From Tenodera sinensis (Eukaryota > Arthropoda > Insecta > Mantodea > Mantidae): a stretch of DNA of 64,000 nucleotides. The stretch's first letter is position 1, and the number at the start of each line of letters is the position of its first letter. The stretch lies in the NCBI GenBank assembly GCA_030765045.1, contig CM060962.1, positions 146,368,525-146,432,524 on the forward strand. The letters are read 5' to 3'. A program made the position numbers and the translations under genes. This document shows positions 10,035 through 22,120 of this stretch, one piece after another. The notes under the pieces were generated by a model. The model was given only the letters and a program-made list of their open reading frames with translations, was not told where the DNA came from and did no database searches.

Positions 10035-10891
10035 CAGGGGAAGACAACTTCGGGCCGTGTGACGTATTTAAACGAAGAGCCAGCTTGTACGTTCGTGTGA
10101 CGTCAGACGAGAGCAGAGTATTGCTAGGCTGCCTAGATCAGCGGCGCTTGTGTTGAGTTCCCCGTGTTTCACACTAGTTTGAGACCAGGCTTCAAGATGT
10201 AGAAACATTGTCAACTACGTTTCAGATCTTTGCGACCCCGTATTCACTGGATGTTAACAATGTTTCTAGCAGGTAGCAAATTGAATTGATAAATTTACAG
10301 TGCGACAATTTGCTAAAGGACAAATATAAACACAAGGAAGACTTTGCTGATTTTTATAAGAATGTTCCTCAAACCAGATTTCTGAGGTTGTATGCCCTTG
10401 TTGCACGGGTATTATATATGCTTGGTTCCACGTATGTGTGCGAACAATTCTTTTCTGTTATGAACCTTTCTAAGTCAAAATCCCGAAGCATATTCTCAGA
10501 TCACAATCTATCATGGAGTCTTCGGTTACAAATGTGCCGTACATTACGTCCTAACCTTGACAAACTAGTTAAAGAAAAGCGAAACTGCAAATGTCGAAAA
10601 ATGTCCACCTAATTGTTCTGTATAGCTCTCGTCTAGCGCAGGCAAAATAGTTATAATTCCTGTTCTATTTGCGTTATAACATGACTGTTCACATAAGCTA
10701 GAATTGACACTATATATGTAATTATTTATAATCTGTGACTATTCCGTAATTGAAACAGTCAGCATTAAAATTGCGATGTCCGGCACTGATTTCCTCTTTC
10801 CCGCTGTGACGTCATACGTTCAACTGACCTTGGACGGGAGCATATGAGTTGAGTGAGCTGACGTCACAGTAGCGATACCTGTCTTCCCCTG
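10035..10891 (+). mobile_element. hAT deletion derivative (ZBED5/GTF2IRD2-like)
   Basis: The 12-bp terminal inverted repeats CAGGGGAAGACA are perfect. The flanks are ACATGCAG (10027-10034) and ACATACAG (10892-10899), an 8-bp duplication with one mismatch, as expected for hAT. Only the last part of the transposase remains inside its 857 bases. Subterminal TGACGTCA/TGACGTCAG motifs occur near both ends. Confidence 0.85.
10193..10612 (+). pseudogene. hAT transposase C-terminus (ZBED5/GTF2IRD2-like)
   Basis: The forward frame reads QDVETLSTTFQIFATPYSLD, one stop (near 10275), then IELINLQCDNLLKDKYKHKE, DFYKNVPQTRFLRLYALVAR and CEQFFSVMNLSKSKSRSIFS. This is the hAT family domesticated in vertebrates as ZBED5 and GTF2IRD2. 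The CEQFFSVMN block is the dimerisation region. Only one stop codon in 140 codons makes it one of the less decayed relics here. Zinc finger and catalytic core are deleted. Confidence 0.85.
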
Positions 10892-11013
10892 ACATACAGT
10901 GTTGCCATGTCTGCCGAAGTAAAAGCAAGAAGATTTGATTTAAAAAAAAAAAAAAAACGGGAGAAAACAATATACTTTTTAACCGGCAATTTTGCTTGGT
11001 GTATACATATTTG

Positions 11014-11129
<116 letters not shown>

Positions 11130-11575
11130 TGCTCCAAAATTCTTGCGCTGTAGAGTTAGTGCCATATGCAATGTCAGTATTGCGCAATAGCCTCCATTCT
11201 GTATCTATTTGTTGGATTTCTTCTGCTTTCACCAAATTAGGAAACTGAGAAACAACTGGTGCAACTGACTGAACTGTTTGGATTTTAGCTGCTTCTAACA
11301 CTTCTAATATTGTAAGAAGAGGATCACTTAATGAAATACGACTTAGGATGTCGCAAACTGACACAATGTAAAAATCAGTACAGCGCAATTTGAAAACTCG
11401 TACATAATCGTTGGGCCGGGATGTTTGAACTTTTGCACCAAAATACACGTTTTCCACAGGAAGAAATACTTTTGGATCCCAGTATTCAACTTTATCTATT
11501 TCAGTGGAATTCAAATGTTCAGGTTTAATGTAGCAGTTAAGGATAGTTCACAATGCAGAAACAACAGATGTGATA
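11130..11575 (-). pseudogene. Transposase-like C-terminal fragment, probably hAT-related
   Basis: The minus-strand ORF reads NSTEIDKVEYWDPKVFLPVE, then FKLRCTDFYIVSVCDILSRI and a leucine-rich end. The pattern (residues DP.VFLP, then RC.DFYI.....I..R) resembles the last third of multi-copy insect transposase-like proteins that I associate with hAT, but I cannot name the family. The coding frame runs straight into the (AAT)n tract. There is no start codon in a plausible place and no inverted repeats were found. Confidence 0.4.
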
Positions 11576-12059
11576 TACTGTTTATGTATACAGGTGATTA
11601 GTAATCTTTTGTTTTTATACACAAGGGAAACGCCTTGCCTAGAATTTTTTTTCGGAAGAGCGAATTATGTGATGTTAAGGAAAATAGTGTTTAAAGTGAA
11701 AAATACATAAAAAACAGGAGGACCTGGCAACCCTGATAACATATGGTATAACTATTGTAGTCTTCCAACAACATGAAAGGATTAGGTAATAGAGTTATCG
11801 AAGGTCCTCGAGTTCGAGCTTGCGCCTGCTTAAGTATACATTACAAACGATGAGAGGATAATATGAATTTTTTACTGCCACTATTTCTAGAGGAATATTT
11901 TTAATTGTAACTGTGAATGATATCTCGAATAAAGCTACTCCTCCACTGTCATGGTTGGTGTTTCTCTATTTTTATAAAAGGTTAAATATCAAAATCTTTA
12001 ATCAAGAAACCCGTGTTGTGCTCGGATATCTCGGAGGTTCCATTGTAATAAGACAGTAT

Positions 12060-13103
12060 CCATTTTGGAGTAGAGAACAGGGAGAAGGGGGCTGAAGAAG
12101 AAACAACACAAGGTAAATAGGTGGTGTTCCCAGAGGTGCTAAGATTTTTAGTTTGTTGTCTTCTTGAGTCTGTATTTTCCCAGTGAGTGAGAATCGATTT
12201 TTCATTCCTTCAGCTGTGACGGTCCTTTCAGGTTGTATGTATAATTGTGAGGTATAGGCGCTATTTCTGGTGTTCCTATTGAATTTTTCATGAAACTTTT
12301 TAGTTGGAGCATTGCCAATGTTTTTCTTCCATTGTTGTTTTGATAGAAGAGAGCTGATCGTCGATTGTCAGTGTAGATCCTGTTTTCGGTTTCTTGTGTG
12401 AATGTTTATTCTTTGGTTTTACGTTGGTTGGAGGTTCTTCGTTGCTTACTAATGAGTCTTATAGTTCCTGCTGCTCACTGGTTGATCTTACTGTTTGTTT
12501 GAAGTTGATGTAAGCATTTTAGGAAGATTATCCTTGAATTCCTTCTTTGCTGCAGTTTAGCTGCTTCCCTTGGGGTTTGATATTGAGTTTTTCTGTACTA
12601 CTGTTAGTGTGCATTCCATCATTGTAGTTTCTTTGTTCCATTCATTGGAAGTCGGAACCGTGAGTTCTTGATTCTGATTCTAGGGTGTCCTTTGGTTCGA
12701 CACCAGGCACAGCCATTCATGCTATCTTTTCATGTTGTGCTTGAAGAGGAGCTACTTCTAATAATATACCTTGCATTGCTTGGCTAAATGACGTTCCATT
12801 TTGTAAAGGAGCCAAGTTGGATTGCCTGATAAGTGTATGCAGTTGGTGATACCTTCAATTCTATGCGCATGGACTCCAGTAATTTACCGAAATCCCCGAG
12901 TTTTACATAAACTTGGCGGAAGCTAGAGTTAAGTGGGTATATTCTGGTATTGATATCCCTGCTCTGCTGTATGAAATTGCAGATGCCGTTTTAATGCCTT
13001 TGTTCTGTAGAAGTTCCTCAGTTATGTAGTATAACTGGGCATCTATTGTATATGATTTTCCTTTTATTCTTTGGTCGAGACGGGCAGTTTTCTCTGTGTT
13101 CAT
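12060..13103 (-). pseudogene. Decayed ORF of unknown identity
   Basis: Minus-strand frames give MNTEKTARLDQRIKGKSYTI and LYYITEELLQNKGIKTASAI, then NGTSFSQAMQGILLEVAPLQ, DTLESESRTHGSDFQ and NVKPKNKHSHKKPKTGS. The composition (polar, Ser/Lys/Gln-rich, no cysteine fingers) would suit a gag-like or structural protein of a retroelement. I do not recognise the family. Several stops interrupt it, and nothing around it (no LTRs, no polymerase) supports a specific call. Confidence 0.3.
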
Positions 13104-13491
13104 TAATACATGGTTGCACTATCGGTTTCCACACAAAGTAGGTTTTTTTTCTTTCCCTATACTCCAGATATTTATTTTCCATTCGTTATTCTAGAAGGGT
13201 TCTTTGAAACCCAATCCTTTGGGCTTTATTCTCCCCCTCCCTTTTTTCTGTATTAGCCCTCCGGTACTATCTGCAGTTTTCATAGACTTTTGGCATTGTT
13301 CTCTAAAGATTCCACCCTGATAATTAGAGGATTGTCATGAAATGTTATGGCTGTGGTGTTAAGATGAACGAGCTGGAATCTGATAATTTAGAAACCTTCA
13401 TTTTTAACAAGGGTTACACTATTCCTTGTTCTTTGGTCAACGTTGATTAGAAACGTCACCTGCCTGCCTGCAGGAATAAAGACCGGAATAT

Positions 13492-13883
13492 GCGGCGTTG
13501 AGCGCAACAGTGGCCCAACCACTAAATGTACATAATGGAGATAATGGAGTGTAAAAATATCTGTGGTGTGAAAGTTTTATATTGACTTTAATAACTAAGC
13601 AAGAGTCATGATATTTGGAAATTTTAATCAATATAGCACCGACATTGTGATACATAGTTACATACATACATACATACATGCAGGAAGGTTGGGCCACTGT
13701 TTCTATCCAGGAAGCCAGATTCAGTTCCATGCAATAACACACTTCTCATGCCATCTGCCGGTGGTTGTAGAAATGTGGTATAGACCACTACTGCTCTCCT
13801 AGATTTTGATATGGGGAATATGTCTGTGCTAATAACTCAGTTTCTGAATTTTTGTGGGTTGGGCCACTTGCGCTCAACGCCTC
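13492..13883. mobile_element. Foldback MITE with GGCGTTGAGCGCAA termini
   Basis: GGCGTTGAGCGCAA...GTGGCCCAACC at 13494-13520 is mirrored at 13855-13881, with one mismatched base. A second inverted 15-mer (AACAGTGGCCCAACC, 13503; complement at 13686-13700) lies inside. ATAT flanks both sides (13488-13491, 13884-13887), a possible short target duplication. No coding content. A CATA simple repeat (13660-13678) lies in the middle. Confidence 0.6.
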
Positions 13884-13933
13884 ATATGATTTCATATTAT
13901 ATATCAGTCATTGGGTGTCCTATGTTCCATTTA

Positions 13934-13985
13934 TAGACGGGCCCTAATGACCTAGCTGTCGACGGGCCCTTAAACCCTACCACTT
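13934..13985 (+). repeat. 3' end of a dispersed retroelement, copy 1
   Basis: GACCTAGCTGTCGACGGGCC followed by CTTAAACCCTA recurs almost exactly at 56369-56406. Both are followed by short CACT-type repeats, as at the 3' end of a LINE or SINE. Confidence 0.55.
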
Positions 13986-14231
13986 ACTCATTTATAGAAT
14001 ACTCGTAGTTCGCATTCTTGAATCTTTCGTGTTAAGTTTAGTGGATTTTGGAGGCGACATTTGTGTACTCATAACTTTATTTATAAGAGGAATGAAGATT
14101 TTACTATCTAAAATGAAATTTTACAGGATACTGTTACAATAACCTCCTGAAATCCAAGACCTTTAACTTTTAAGGTCTCTGATGTGGTCAGTAAAGAGTG
14201 GCAGTGTAATGAATAGCACAACAGCTGAGGA

Positions 14232-14235
<4 letters not shown>

Positions 14236-14282
<47 letters not shown>

Positions 14283-14300
14283 AGAAGGAGAAGGGGGAGG
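14236..14300. repeat. (AG)n followed by a G tract
   Basis: About 18 AG units, then nine or more G, then GGAGAA-type imperfect units. Confidence 0.9.
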
Positions 14301-14398
14301 AGGAAAGAAACCCTCGAACAGTTTCCCGTTCATCAAACGTGACCATGGTGTTCATTATTTGTACAGGAAAATTAATCATTTAAGGAATAATGATGGTA

Positions 14399-14403
14399 AT
14401 AAC

Positions 14404-14470
<67 letters not shown>
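14399..14470. repeat. (AAT)n microsatellite
   Basis: About 23 AAT units, with a slightly imperfect start. Confidence 0.95.
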
Positions 14471-14912
14471 TAGACTAAATAGCTATTCAGCTTGCCTATG
14501 CGACATCTAGTTCGCAAATTGAAATCACTACGGTGTGCACATCTGTATAACGACTTCAGAATTCACGTATGTCAGCATAACGGGTTGCCGTATGCTTTGT
14601 AGAGCTATGAAATGCTCACTCGGTCAAATTTTCTCTCTGCACATTTACTGTTTTACTGTTAGATAAGCAAACAAGTTTGGTGCTATAACGGACTCCTAAA
14701 TGAACGAATACTTACTGTCTGATCACCAGAAGGAGGCAAGCGAGGCCTGAGGTATGATAGGGAACTAGAACTGTTAATCTGCCGACTTATTCGATTTGTT
14801 TACTACGAAATGTATATATGTGAATTGCCTGTGCTGCCACATCTAATACGTGAATGAAACTGCTGTGATTGGTATTGCGCATTTATATGACAACACTGTG
14901 TGTTCTTCCAGC

Positions 14913-15764
14913 CAGGGTTGCCAATGTTTAAAAGTAAAATCATCGTACCGACTACTCAAAATTATAGATTTGGATTCAAAATTATCGTACATCATAAACC
15001 AAATGCTACAACAATAAATGTATCAGCATAACACTTATGAAAGTGTAATATTATTGATGTTTATGGTGTCCACTTAGAAGATTGATGACCTCAATCAGTA
15101 TTACAACTTTAGTACTTAAATTTCTCGCACTATTCATCTAAAAGTTCATCATTTTTCTCAACTGTTGCAGCATTATACAAATTTGTTGTTGAGGTAACGT
15201 TGCAGTTTTTCGGACCCACGACATTCCGTCATAAGCTGAGACGACCGAATTAGTCCATTTACCGTGTCTAGCGCTAATTTAATTCTACTTTGGTTTTTAT
15301 TAAACCTAGTTTGGAAACAAACTCTTTCACAAGAAGTGTTTCTGTGGGGTAATTGAAATCTCTGATAAGGCAACCTCCGCCAGTTCTTTGAAATCAGTAT
15401 TTCCACCAAGGTGACATGTGTTTAACAGCACTCCAGAAACTGCCAGATTCAGACATGTTCTTTATTTCACACGGAATATCACGTATTCCGAATTTTCTCC
15501 ATTGATCATCAATTTTCTGAACAGTGCCTTCATTGAGATTACCAGATCTGGGCACATTGGCAATAAGAGGTTAAAGAGTAGAAGGATTAGTAGAATATGA
15601 AATGGTTTCCTTAGAGGGGTGGAGACAGGTCATGAGAGCAAAAGTGGTGTCGCTATTTGTAATTAATTTCATTTCGCAGGTGTGAGAAAACAGTGAAAAT
15701 GATATTTCGCCGCTATCGAAATTATCGTACACCCCCATAATTATCGTACGGGTTGGCAACCCTG
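14913..15764 (-). mobile_element. hAT deletion derivative with CAGGGTTGCCAA termini
   Basis: Perfect 12-bp terminal inverted repeats CAGGGTTGCCAA. The flanks are CTTCCAGC (14905-14912) and CCTCCAGC (15765-15772), an 8-bp duplication with one mismatch. Subterminal ATTATCGTAC words repeat near both ends (14940-14995 and 15720-15750), a likely transposase-binding array. The body holds a minus-strand transposase C-terminus. Confidence 0.85.
15173..15409 (-). pseudogene. hAT transposase dimerisation end
   Basis: The minus-strand frame reads FQLPHRNTSCERVCFQTRFN followed by KNQSRIKLALDTVNGLI. This fits the hAT dimerisation motif pattern LPHS-x3-ER-x-FS-x-N-K-x-K-x-R-x9-L. Upstream catalytic parts are absent and only the terminal part lies between the inverted repeats. 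An acidic-polar tail follows to the stop near 15173. Confidence 0.65.
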
Positions 15765-16911
15765 CCTCCAGCTCACCTGGTTGTCAGACAGTACAGGCTC
15801 CAACCAGACTCATTGAAGACGAGTCGAACTGCGCATTATGTGAACAGTGTGCTAAACTCCAAAACGCGGTATGTTTCTCAACTAAAGAATCCTAGCGAAG
15901 AAGAAGGAAGACCAAGCTGATCCTACAAGAATCAGTGTTTGCTTTTGAGAACAGTTGTTAAGGATCCACTGCAAAATTTAAGAGGAGAGGGGGAAAAGGA
16001 AAGGCTTTACATTAGGTAAAATGCTGGAAATGTTAACCCCTGTCACTGTGATTTCGGGTGAGGTATGGTTGGTTAATAGCTAGTTCCTCTTGATGAGGTG
16101 AGCATTACTTGGTTAAGTGTACGAGTCCACTGAGTTGTACTCTGTCAGCAGGTGACCAAAGTACTAGTTTGCCTTGTTTCACTTCATGTTTTACGAAATA
16201 GTGTTCTTCACTGTCAGTCTAATTAGCAGATAGTACAACGTACAGTTGTCTGATCCTCGTGTTAAAATATGGTTATGACTGGCCACAAAATATAACTGCA
16301 CTGGAGAATATTATTTAATTTATAGAGCTGCAATTTGTTTTCAAAGTAAAGTTTAATCGAAACTCATGCTCCCATGCCAAAATAAACATAATTATTTTGT
16401 TCATTACTGCTTTGGAGCCCTTTACAGCATGTATGGTACCTATTGAAACAATTAGTAACATTATTCGAACTACATGATTTTGTTTTATTGTATCCTGTTT
16501 TGTTTTAAGCCAGTGCATTTTATCTATACAGTAAAATCCCGATAACTCGACAGCCTCTTATATTCTATTTTTAAGCTTTTTTATCGTTAAGCTGACTAAT
16601 AATTTATTATCTACTATACGGTATGAATAGTATAGGTAAATTTTAATTAGTGCATGTGTGCAACCTATCGCAACCTCCCTCACAGTAACAAAAGGGCTGA
16701 CCACGTGTTGATCTTCGATATCTAGTCAGAACACAAGCAATTGCCAGACCATTGTCACAAAACCAAAAGCTTGCCAGTGATAATGTGAATACACAGCACA
16801 GCCACTTGTTTGTAATGTTAGGTTTGTTGCTTTCCCCGGTACAGAGTTATTTTTTTGACGTGAAGTTTGCGCAGTGGTTTATGATCGAATTCACTTTTGT
16901 ATATATAAGAC

Positions 16912-17368
16912 GAGGGCCGGCAAGATGAGCACTGGAAGTGTGAAATGCTTTACCGCTACAATCACCTCTCCCTGTTTCCTTCTGTCTGGCAGGTAAACAA
17001 ATACGTAACATGTGCCGCAGTGGCGGTCATTTGGGTTTCGGGTGAAACGTCATTTGCGACGTAATCAAATGCATACTTTTGAATTCAAGAAGGCTAGGAA
17101 AGCACAAAGAGAGTTCATGACACTAGAGAAAACGAGTAAAGGACATAGACGGCTCATATTGGCATTGTGTAAGAAACAGCTTTCACCACATTACTGATGT
17201 GGTAGCTCTAGCCAAACCTTAAGTTGACAACAGCAGATCTAAAGAATTTGTTCATTACCTTTGTTTTGTTATACAATAGTTATCCAATTCCCTTGTACTA
17301 CTAAAGACATTTAAAAGTTTCTATACTGTATTCTCAAAAATGAACGTTATAATTTATATTTAGTGTTT
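16912..17368 (+). repeat. 455-bp repeat family D, copy 1
   Basis: From GGGCCGGCAAGATGAGCACT to AACGTTATAATTTATATTTA this segment matches 40134-40845 base for base over long stretches, once a SINE is removed from the second copy. A pyrimidine-rich run ending TCTGTCTGGCAG is followed at once by GTAAAC (junction 16992/16993). A short ORF (17012-17197, RNQMHTFEFKKARKAQREFM) is partly shared, but I do not recognise it. Whether this is a transposon, a retrocopy or a segmental repeat is open. Confidence 0.75.
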
Positions 17369-17373
17369 GGGCT

Positions 17374-17560
17374 GGCCCCGTAGCGCAGTTGGTAGAGCAC
17401 CTGCCTGCTGTGCAAGGAGTCCCGGGTTCGATTCCCGGCAGGGGGTAGAAATTTTTCTTCAGCCAAGATTATTCCTCATCCTTCCCTGAGTTTGGAAGTA
17501 TAATGGCGGTGCCGTGCTGAGTGGTTAGACCGCTCGCCTACCACCTAGGCGGTCCCGCAT
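17374..17560 (+). mobile_element. tRNA-headed SINE
   Basis: The head reads CCCCGTAGCGCAGTTGGTAG (A box) and CCCGGGTTCGATTCCCGG (T arm with B box), the internal RNA polymerase III promoter. The body runs to a T-rich end near 17570. The anticodon arm is not paired well, so this is a SINE and not a tRNA gene. A second tRNA-like word (CTGAGTGGTTAGACCGCTCG, 17516-17535) lies in the body. The head resembles the SINE at 52413. Confidence 0.65.
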
Positions 17561-17949
17561 GCTTTTTTTTTATCATTCGTTGCCTTTTTCTGTTTTCCAC
17601 CATCGACAGAATTAATTTTCATGTTAGCAAGAGTTTGCATATCCTTCAGAACATTATTATCGTATAAATGTTTTGGTTTTGGAGAGTAAAATTGACTATT
17701 GTAGAAGGAATGGAATGATTTCTGCTCCGTTTGTCGTGCGTGAGCCGTCAGATGGTGCATGGCGCAGCCCACCGAGATGGAGGAAAGGGTGCATCGTCAT
17801 CTATGAAGGTGTTGAAAACGCAGTCTGCAAATCTCATATCAGAAGTAGGAGCGATCGATATGAACTCGACGAAACCATCGCCTACCTCAGAAGATTACTT
17901 TAACCAAGTGCCGAGCTCTGATTCATTATCTGAATATGCTTGCCGTAGG

Positions 17950-18316
17950 GTCTTTTCCTTCTGAAGTTTGCGATAAAAACATTGCTTGAAATGGAATGAA
18001 CAGCAAGAAATTCCACAATGTGGAAAGGAAGTTAATGCGCAGCTTTTTCGAAAACTGCGTAGAAATAATGGATAAAACATTCTTGTCCCGTAAGAGACAT
18101 TGCTATGCTTTTGAGCTCTCTCCACATGTTAATGTAAGTAGAGTATGATTTGGAGGGTAACAGGCAATACGCCACTGGTATATAAAAATTGTTGACATGG
18201 ACGTGTATGGTGTACGACTGGGCAAAGAAATGTACCGAGTATGAAAATGTTCCGTCACCGAATACTGTTCTCTGTTTACATAACATGTTCAAATTGTCTG
18301 CATGTAAACAATACAA
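17950..18316 (-). pseudogene. MULE-type transposase fragment
   Basis: The minus-strand frame reads RTVFGDGTFSYSVHFFAQSY, TIHVHVNNFYIPVAYCLLPS and KSYSTYINMWRELKSIA. These are the signature of Mutator-like transposases of animals: the first catalytic Asp in xxDGTF, then FCLLP and K-x3-TY. The next catalytic region is visible out of frame (YAVFEKAAH, matching the DFEKA motif). Frameshifts and stops follow. FLYWCH or other zinc fingers expected upstream are not readable. Confidence 0.75.
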
Positions 18317-18319
18317 TCT

Positions 18320-19780
18320 GTTTCGGTATTGACAAATCTTATCACTAGTTCTCTTTGGTCATTAGGTTGTAAATTCTTGGACAACCTTAAGGGTTCAAGA
18401 CTCTCAAACTTGTTTGTTACAGCTTTCGCAGACGGGTCCTACATTTCCTTCGCAATCGTGCTGTGCCCAAGCAAAACATAGCAAAATATGAGTGTACAAA
18501 GTTGGAAGAGAAAATAAGTTAACTCTTTTTACATCGATTTATTGATCATAAGTTTTAATATGAATTTCAATAATGATGTAATTATTCCAAAAACAAAACA
18601 AAATCACAAAAGATAAGGACCATTTATACAACTTTTAACCTTACAATTCAAAAGGACTCAGGCTTACAACAAAAGACTCCACAGTAAAATCTCTGGTTGT
18701 GATCACACTTTGAATCTAATTACGTATTTTTATGCCCATTTTGTGCTTTTCCACTCATATCGTAATATTTAAGGAAACCTTAATTGCAGAAGCAGTCTTC
18801 AAGGCTGACGTAAGGTTATCATCAGATAATTTTGCTCGGCGGCATTTCGTCAAGTTCATTTAGGAAAAATTGTTCGCAGATAGATGTACTACCTCTTGTT
18901 GTTGAGCTATGATGTGATGTCTTCGTCGTTATGCCCGGCGACCTCCCACCTTGTTCGTCATCGTCGGACCAGGATTGTTTTACATGTGTCTCAGGGTCGA
19001 TCCTCATGGCTAGCTGTAGAGATGGTACGGGAGCGTAGGTGAGGGAAACAGGTTGAAGGCGTTTGGGTTTTACTAAAATATACTTGTCTTCCGAGTTTCA
19101 TCACTTTACACGCACGGAATTCCCTGCAGTATTTTTATATAAATTGTCGCCACACTTCACTTTCCCGCACTTTTAAGGTCCGTGAGACTCAGGACTTAAC
19201 TCCAGACACAAGTTACTTGTCTGCATTAATCAATTAACAACATGTTTAATTCTATCATTCTTGAGCTGCGCGGTTTCTCACGTACCACATGTAACACTTC
19301 TTAAGTCTAAATGCTATTGTCTTATGCGCGCCACTTCTTTAACTTGGTACTTTATGTATGGTATCGTCACAATATCTGAGCTTCGGGCCGAGTCACCCAT
19401 GCAACGCCCTTAATACAACTCAGACCGTTTTAAATCCTCTATTGAGAATCGGAGAACTCAACTGTCGAAACACAAAGGAGTCACGTGACTTCCTCAACCA
19501 CGCGTTGGTATGCACAACGGTTCCAACAACTGTTTTTTCTACATTTTCTTACGAAATATTACAAGAATCTCAGTGCATGTTTAAGTGTTATTTATTTTTC
19601 TGTGTTTACAAAAATCACAACATTTATATGATTCTTTCAGGGCTTTCCAACGATAGCTATTCTTTTCTGCACGTACTTAAATAAGCAACATTGCTTTTTG
19701 TGGTATCATTAACGGCGTTTAAGAAATATATTTGAACAATTCCTTAAACAAAGATAATGCATATGATGTATTCCTCAATA
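18320..19780. other. Non-coding interval
   Basis: A run of decayed minus-strand sequence upstream of the MULE fragment, then unique AT-rich DNA. ORFs at 18822-19007 and 19358-19684 show no motif I know. Confidence 0.35.
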
Positions 19781-19781
19781 A

Positions 19782-19827
19782 TGATGATAATAATTAATAA
19801 TAATAATAATGATAATAATATGATAAT

Positions 19828-19901
<74 letters not shown>

Positions 19902-19902
19902 T
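19782..19902. repeat. Imperfect (AAT)n microsatellite
   Basis: AAT units with AATTAAT and GATAAT interruptions at the left and a pure run at the right. Confidence 0.9.
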
Positions 19903-21190
19903 ATTCAGATTTAAAGGGTGATAGACAAGAAAGCTGAGGGGGAGGAGCTACGTCGTAACCTATAGAGGTTGATGCCTCATAGTTTTTTGAAACTAGCTCT
20001 TTTGCGATTTGCAGTAGTTCTGTTACTTGTGTTACGATAAACTTTAATTTTCGTTTTAAGTTCTGTTTTCCTGCTATTTCCGACAAACAGCTATTCAATG
20101 TTTTAAGGGACACGGAGTGAAACTTTGGTCAAAAAGTAGATTTTTTTCCCCCTTTTTTTTTCTTTTTTTTAACCTTAAGATGTTCCTGGAACTTCTGTGC
20201 ATTTGGATGAGCTAACATTTTTCATATCCCCCACTCCATGTGGTCATTACGGCCCTTTCAAATAGTGCTCTTCCCTTAACGTACACAGTATATTCTTACA
20301 TAAAAGCCTGTTTTTCTCAAAACTACATTTCTGCATGTTCCAAAAGAATGTCGCGCCTGAGTTTTGCTTCAAATTAAATGAAAATTGCCAAAAGTATTCA
20401 TAAATAGCAGCTAAACAAAACTATGATTCAATATTGATGTTATCATTAAGATAAATTCCAAAAACTTTTTTTTGTATGAAAAAATCAATTTTTATTAAAT
20501 GTTCTTTGTTGTTAAAAAGATATGTACAGCATAATCAGCAAACGTATTTGAAATATCTGTTCATACAATTGTTACCCATGTTTTAGAGTACCAGTTCTGG
20601 CAATATAAACCAATTTTGTAAAGTCAATAGACGCGAGTCATATTTTGAAAATGTGCCTATTAAATTCATAAAATAATTCATATATCATAAACGAAATATC
20701 AAATTTTAATATTTGGTGTACATCCTATTCTCATATAAATACAAACACAGTAAAAAATTTCAGAAAAATCTATCAAGAAATGTGGATCTTTCAAATTTCA
20801 CTCTCAGTGTTCCTTAAACTTCGATGTGAAATTTCAGGTCAAATACACGATTTCATGTTCGCCGAATAAAAACAATTTGCAAATTTTACAGCGCGCATGT
20901 TTGTGTCTCCATGAACAGCTTTAAAAACGTGGTATATTAAAATTATTTAAATTTAATTTCATTATAGAGATTACTTTCTTACGACCATGTGTAAGAGAAA
21001 TGTTGAAATGATATTCCCTTTGGACTTAAAAACACATTACGCCCCTCACCCTTGTAGACAGGTATGAGCTGGCAAGTCGACTTTTGAGACCATCTGGCAT
21101 AACTAATAAATAAGCGACCCCGACTTCCCCCGGGGGCTAGGAGCATGTGACTCGGGAAACATTTGGAGTCGGCTGCACATAAGGTATGTC
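19903..21190. other. Non-coding interval with one unassigned ORF
   Basis: The minus frame 19915-20113 (LNSCLSEIAGKQNLKRKLKF) reads as a helical, Lys/Leu-rich stretch that I cannot assign. The rest is AT-rich with T-tracts. Confidence 0.3.
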
Positions 21191-21193
21191 GTA

Positions 21194-22120
21194 GTATAGG
21201 GGAAGAGGTGGTAACATGACCACTATCTTATTTTTGATAATATTTTGAGTTCGAAATGTATCTCTTATCTTGAAACTCATTAGTAGCATTTGTTATGGAC
21301 TATATTATAGAATTACTAAGACATTTTAAAATATACTTTGAAAGCTTTTGAATTTTCACAACTTTTGAAAACAAGTGACGAAATATGGATTTTAGGAACT
21401 GTGGTTGTAACATAAAACGCATGTTTAAATGACACTTTATTTTTGTGACTGCTATAATTACATACAGCTAATTTTCAATGCCTTAATTGCTCCTTTTTAC
21501 TGCATTTGTTCAGACACTTGGAACTGCATTGAAAAAGGTCAAAATTAAAGATTAACACGTCATATTTGAAAGGGAAAAAACTCGGATAAAATCGTTCCTG
21601 GGTTTCTCGTGAGCAAAAATCACGTACAAAATCATCAGTTTCACATCCACTATACAAAATGTGTATCCATTCTCTACACATCGTACACTGGAACCATAGC
21701 TCCCCTGACTTCTTGGCATTACGATCATAACCTAAAGTAAGGGGTGTATTATGGAACACCTTGTTTCATATTAGATCCAGTCGCCATTTTCCAAACAAAC
21801 CATTTTTTCACGACAAGAAAATGTTGATGCCAAATTAATGAATCAACCATAGAAGTTGAGTAAGTAAACAGCAGTTTATAATAGGGGGAAAATGCCACTC
21901 ATATTAATATAAGCCGTAGAAATAACGTTGCATCTACCTTGCTAAAAGTTTGTAGCTTGGTAAAATACAATACTTGCACTCACAAACAGCGTGATAATGA
22001 AGTTATCTGGTTGTAGCGTTAAAAGGGAAGCCAACAAAAGAAATAAGAATGGTTTCCGCAAGATGATAGATACTACTTGCTAGAAAACATGTTGTTCCAT
22101 TTTACCACCTCCTCTCCTAC
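21194..22120 (-). mobile_element. Pogo-like deletion derivative, TA target site
   Basis: The left end GTATAGGGGAAGAGGTGGTA and the reversed right end GTAGGAGAGGAGGTGGTAAA form imperfect inverted repeats of about 25 bases. TA flanks both (21192-21193, 22121-22122). The 927-bp body carries only a zinc-finger tail that fits pogo-type transposases, and a minus-strand poly(A)-signal-like TTTATTT near 21437. Confidence 0.65.
21475..21759 (-). pseudogene. Pogo-type transposase C-terminal PHD-like finger
   Basis: The minus-strand ORF contains GELWFQCTMCREWIHILYSG and ETDDFVRDFC: C-x2-C, W-x2-H, then D-x-F-x-D-x-C. This is the pattern of the cysteine/histidine finger at the end of many insect pogo/tigger-like transposases. 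One expected cysteine is Tyr (ILYSG). The CENP-B-like DNA-binding and DDE parts are missing. The placement near the 3' end of an element with a TA target supports the call. Confidence 0.5.

Noticed and set aside
17378..17446. Possible functional tRNA gene (also at 52420-52492 and in the family G SINEs)
   Set aside because: The A and B boxes are good but anticodon stems do not pair, SINE bodies follow, and in three cases target duplications surround the unit.
19358..19684. 108-codon ORF
   Set aside because: Open by chance in AT-rich sequence as far as I can tell; no motif.
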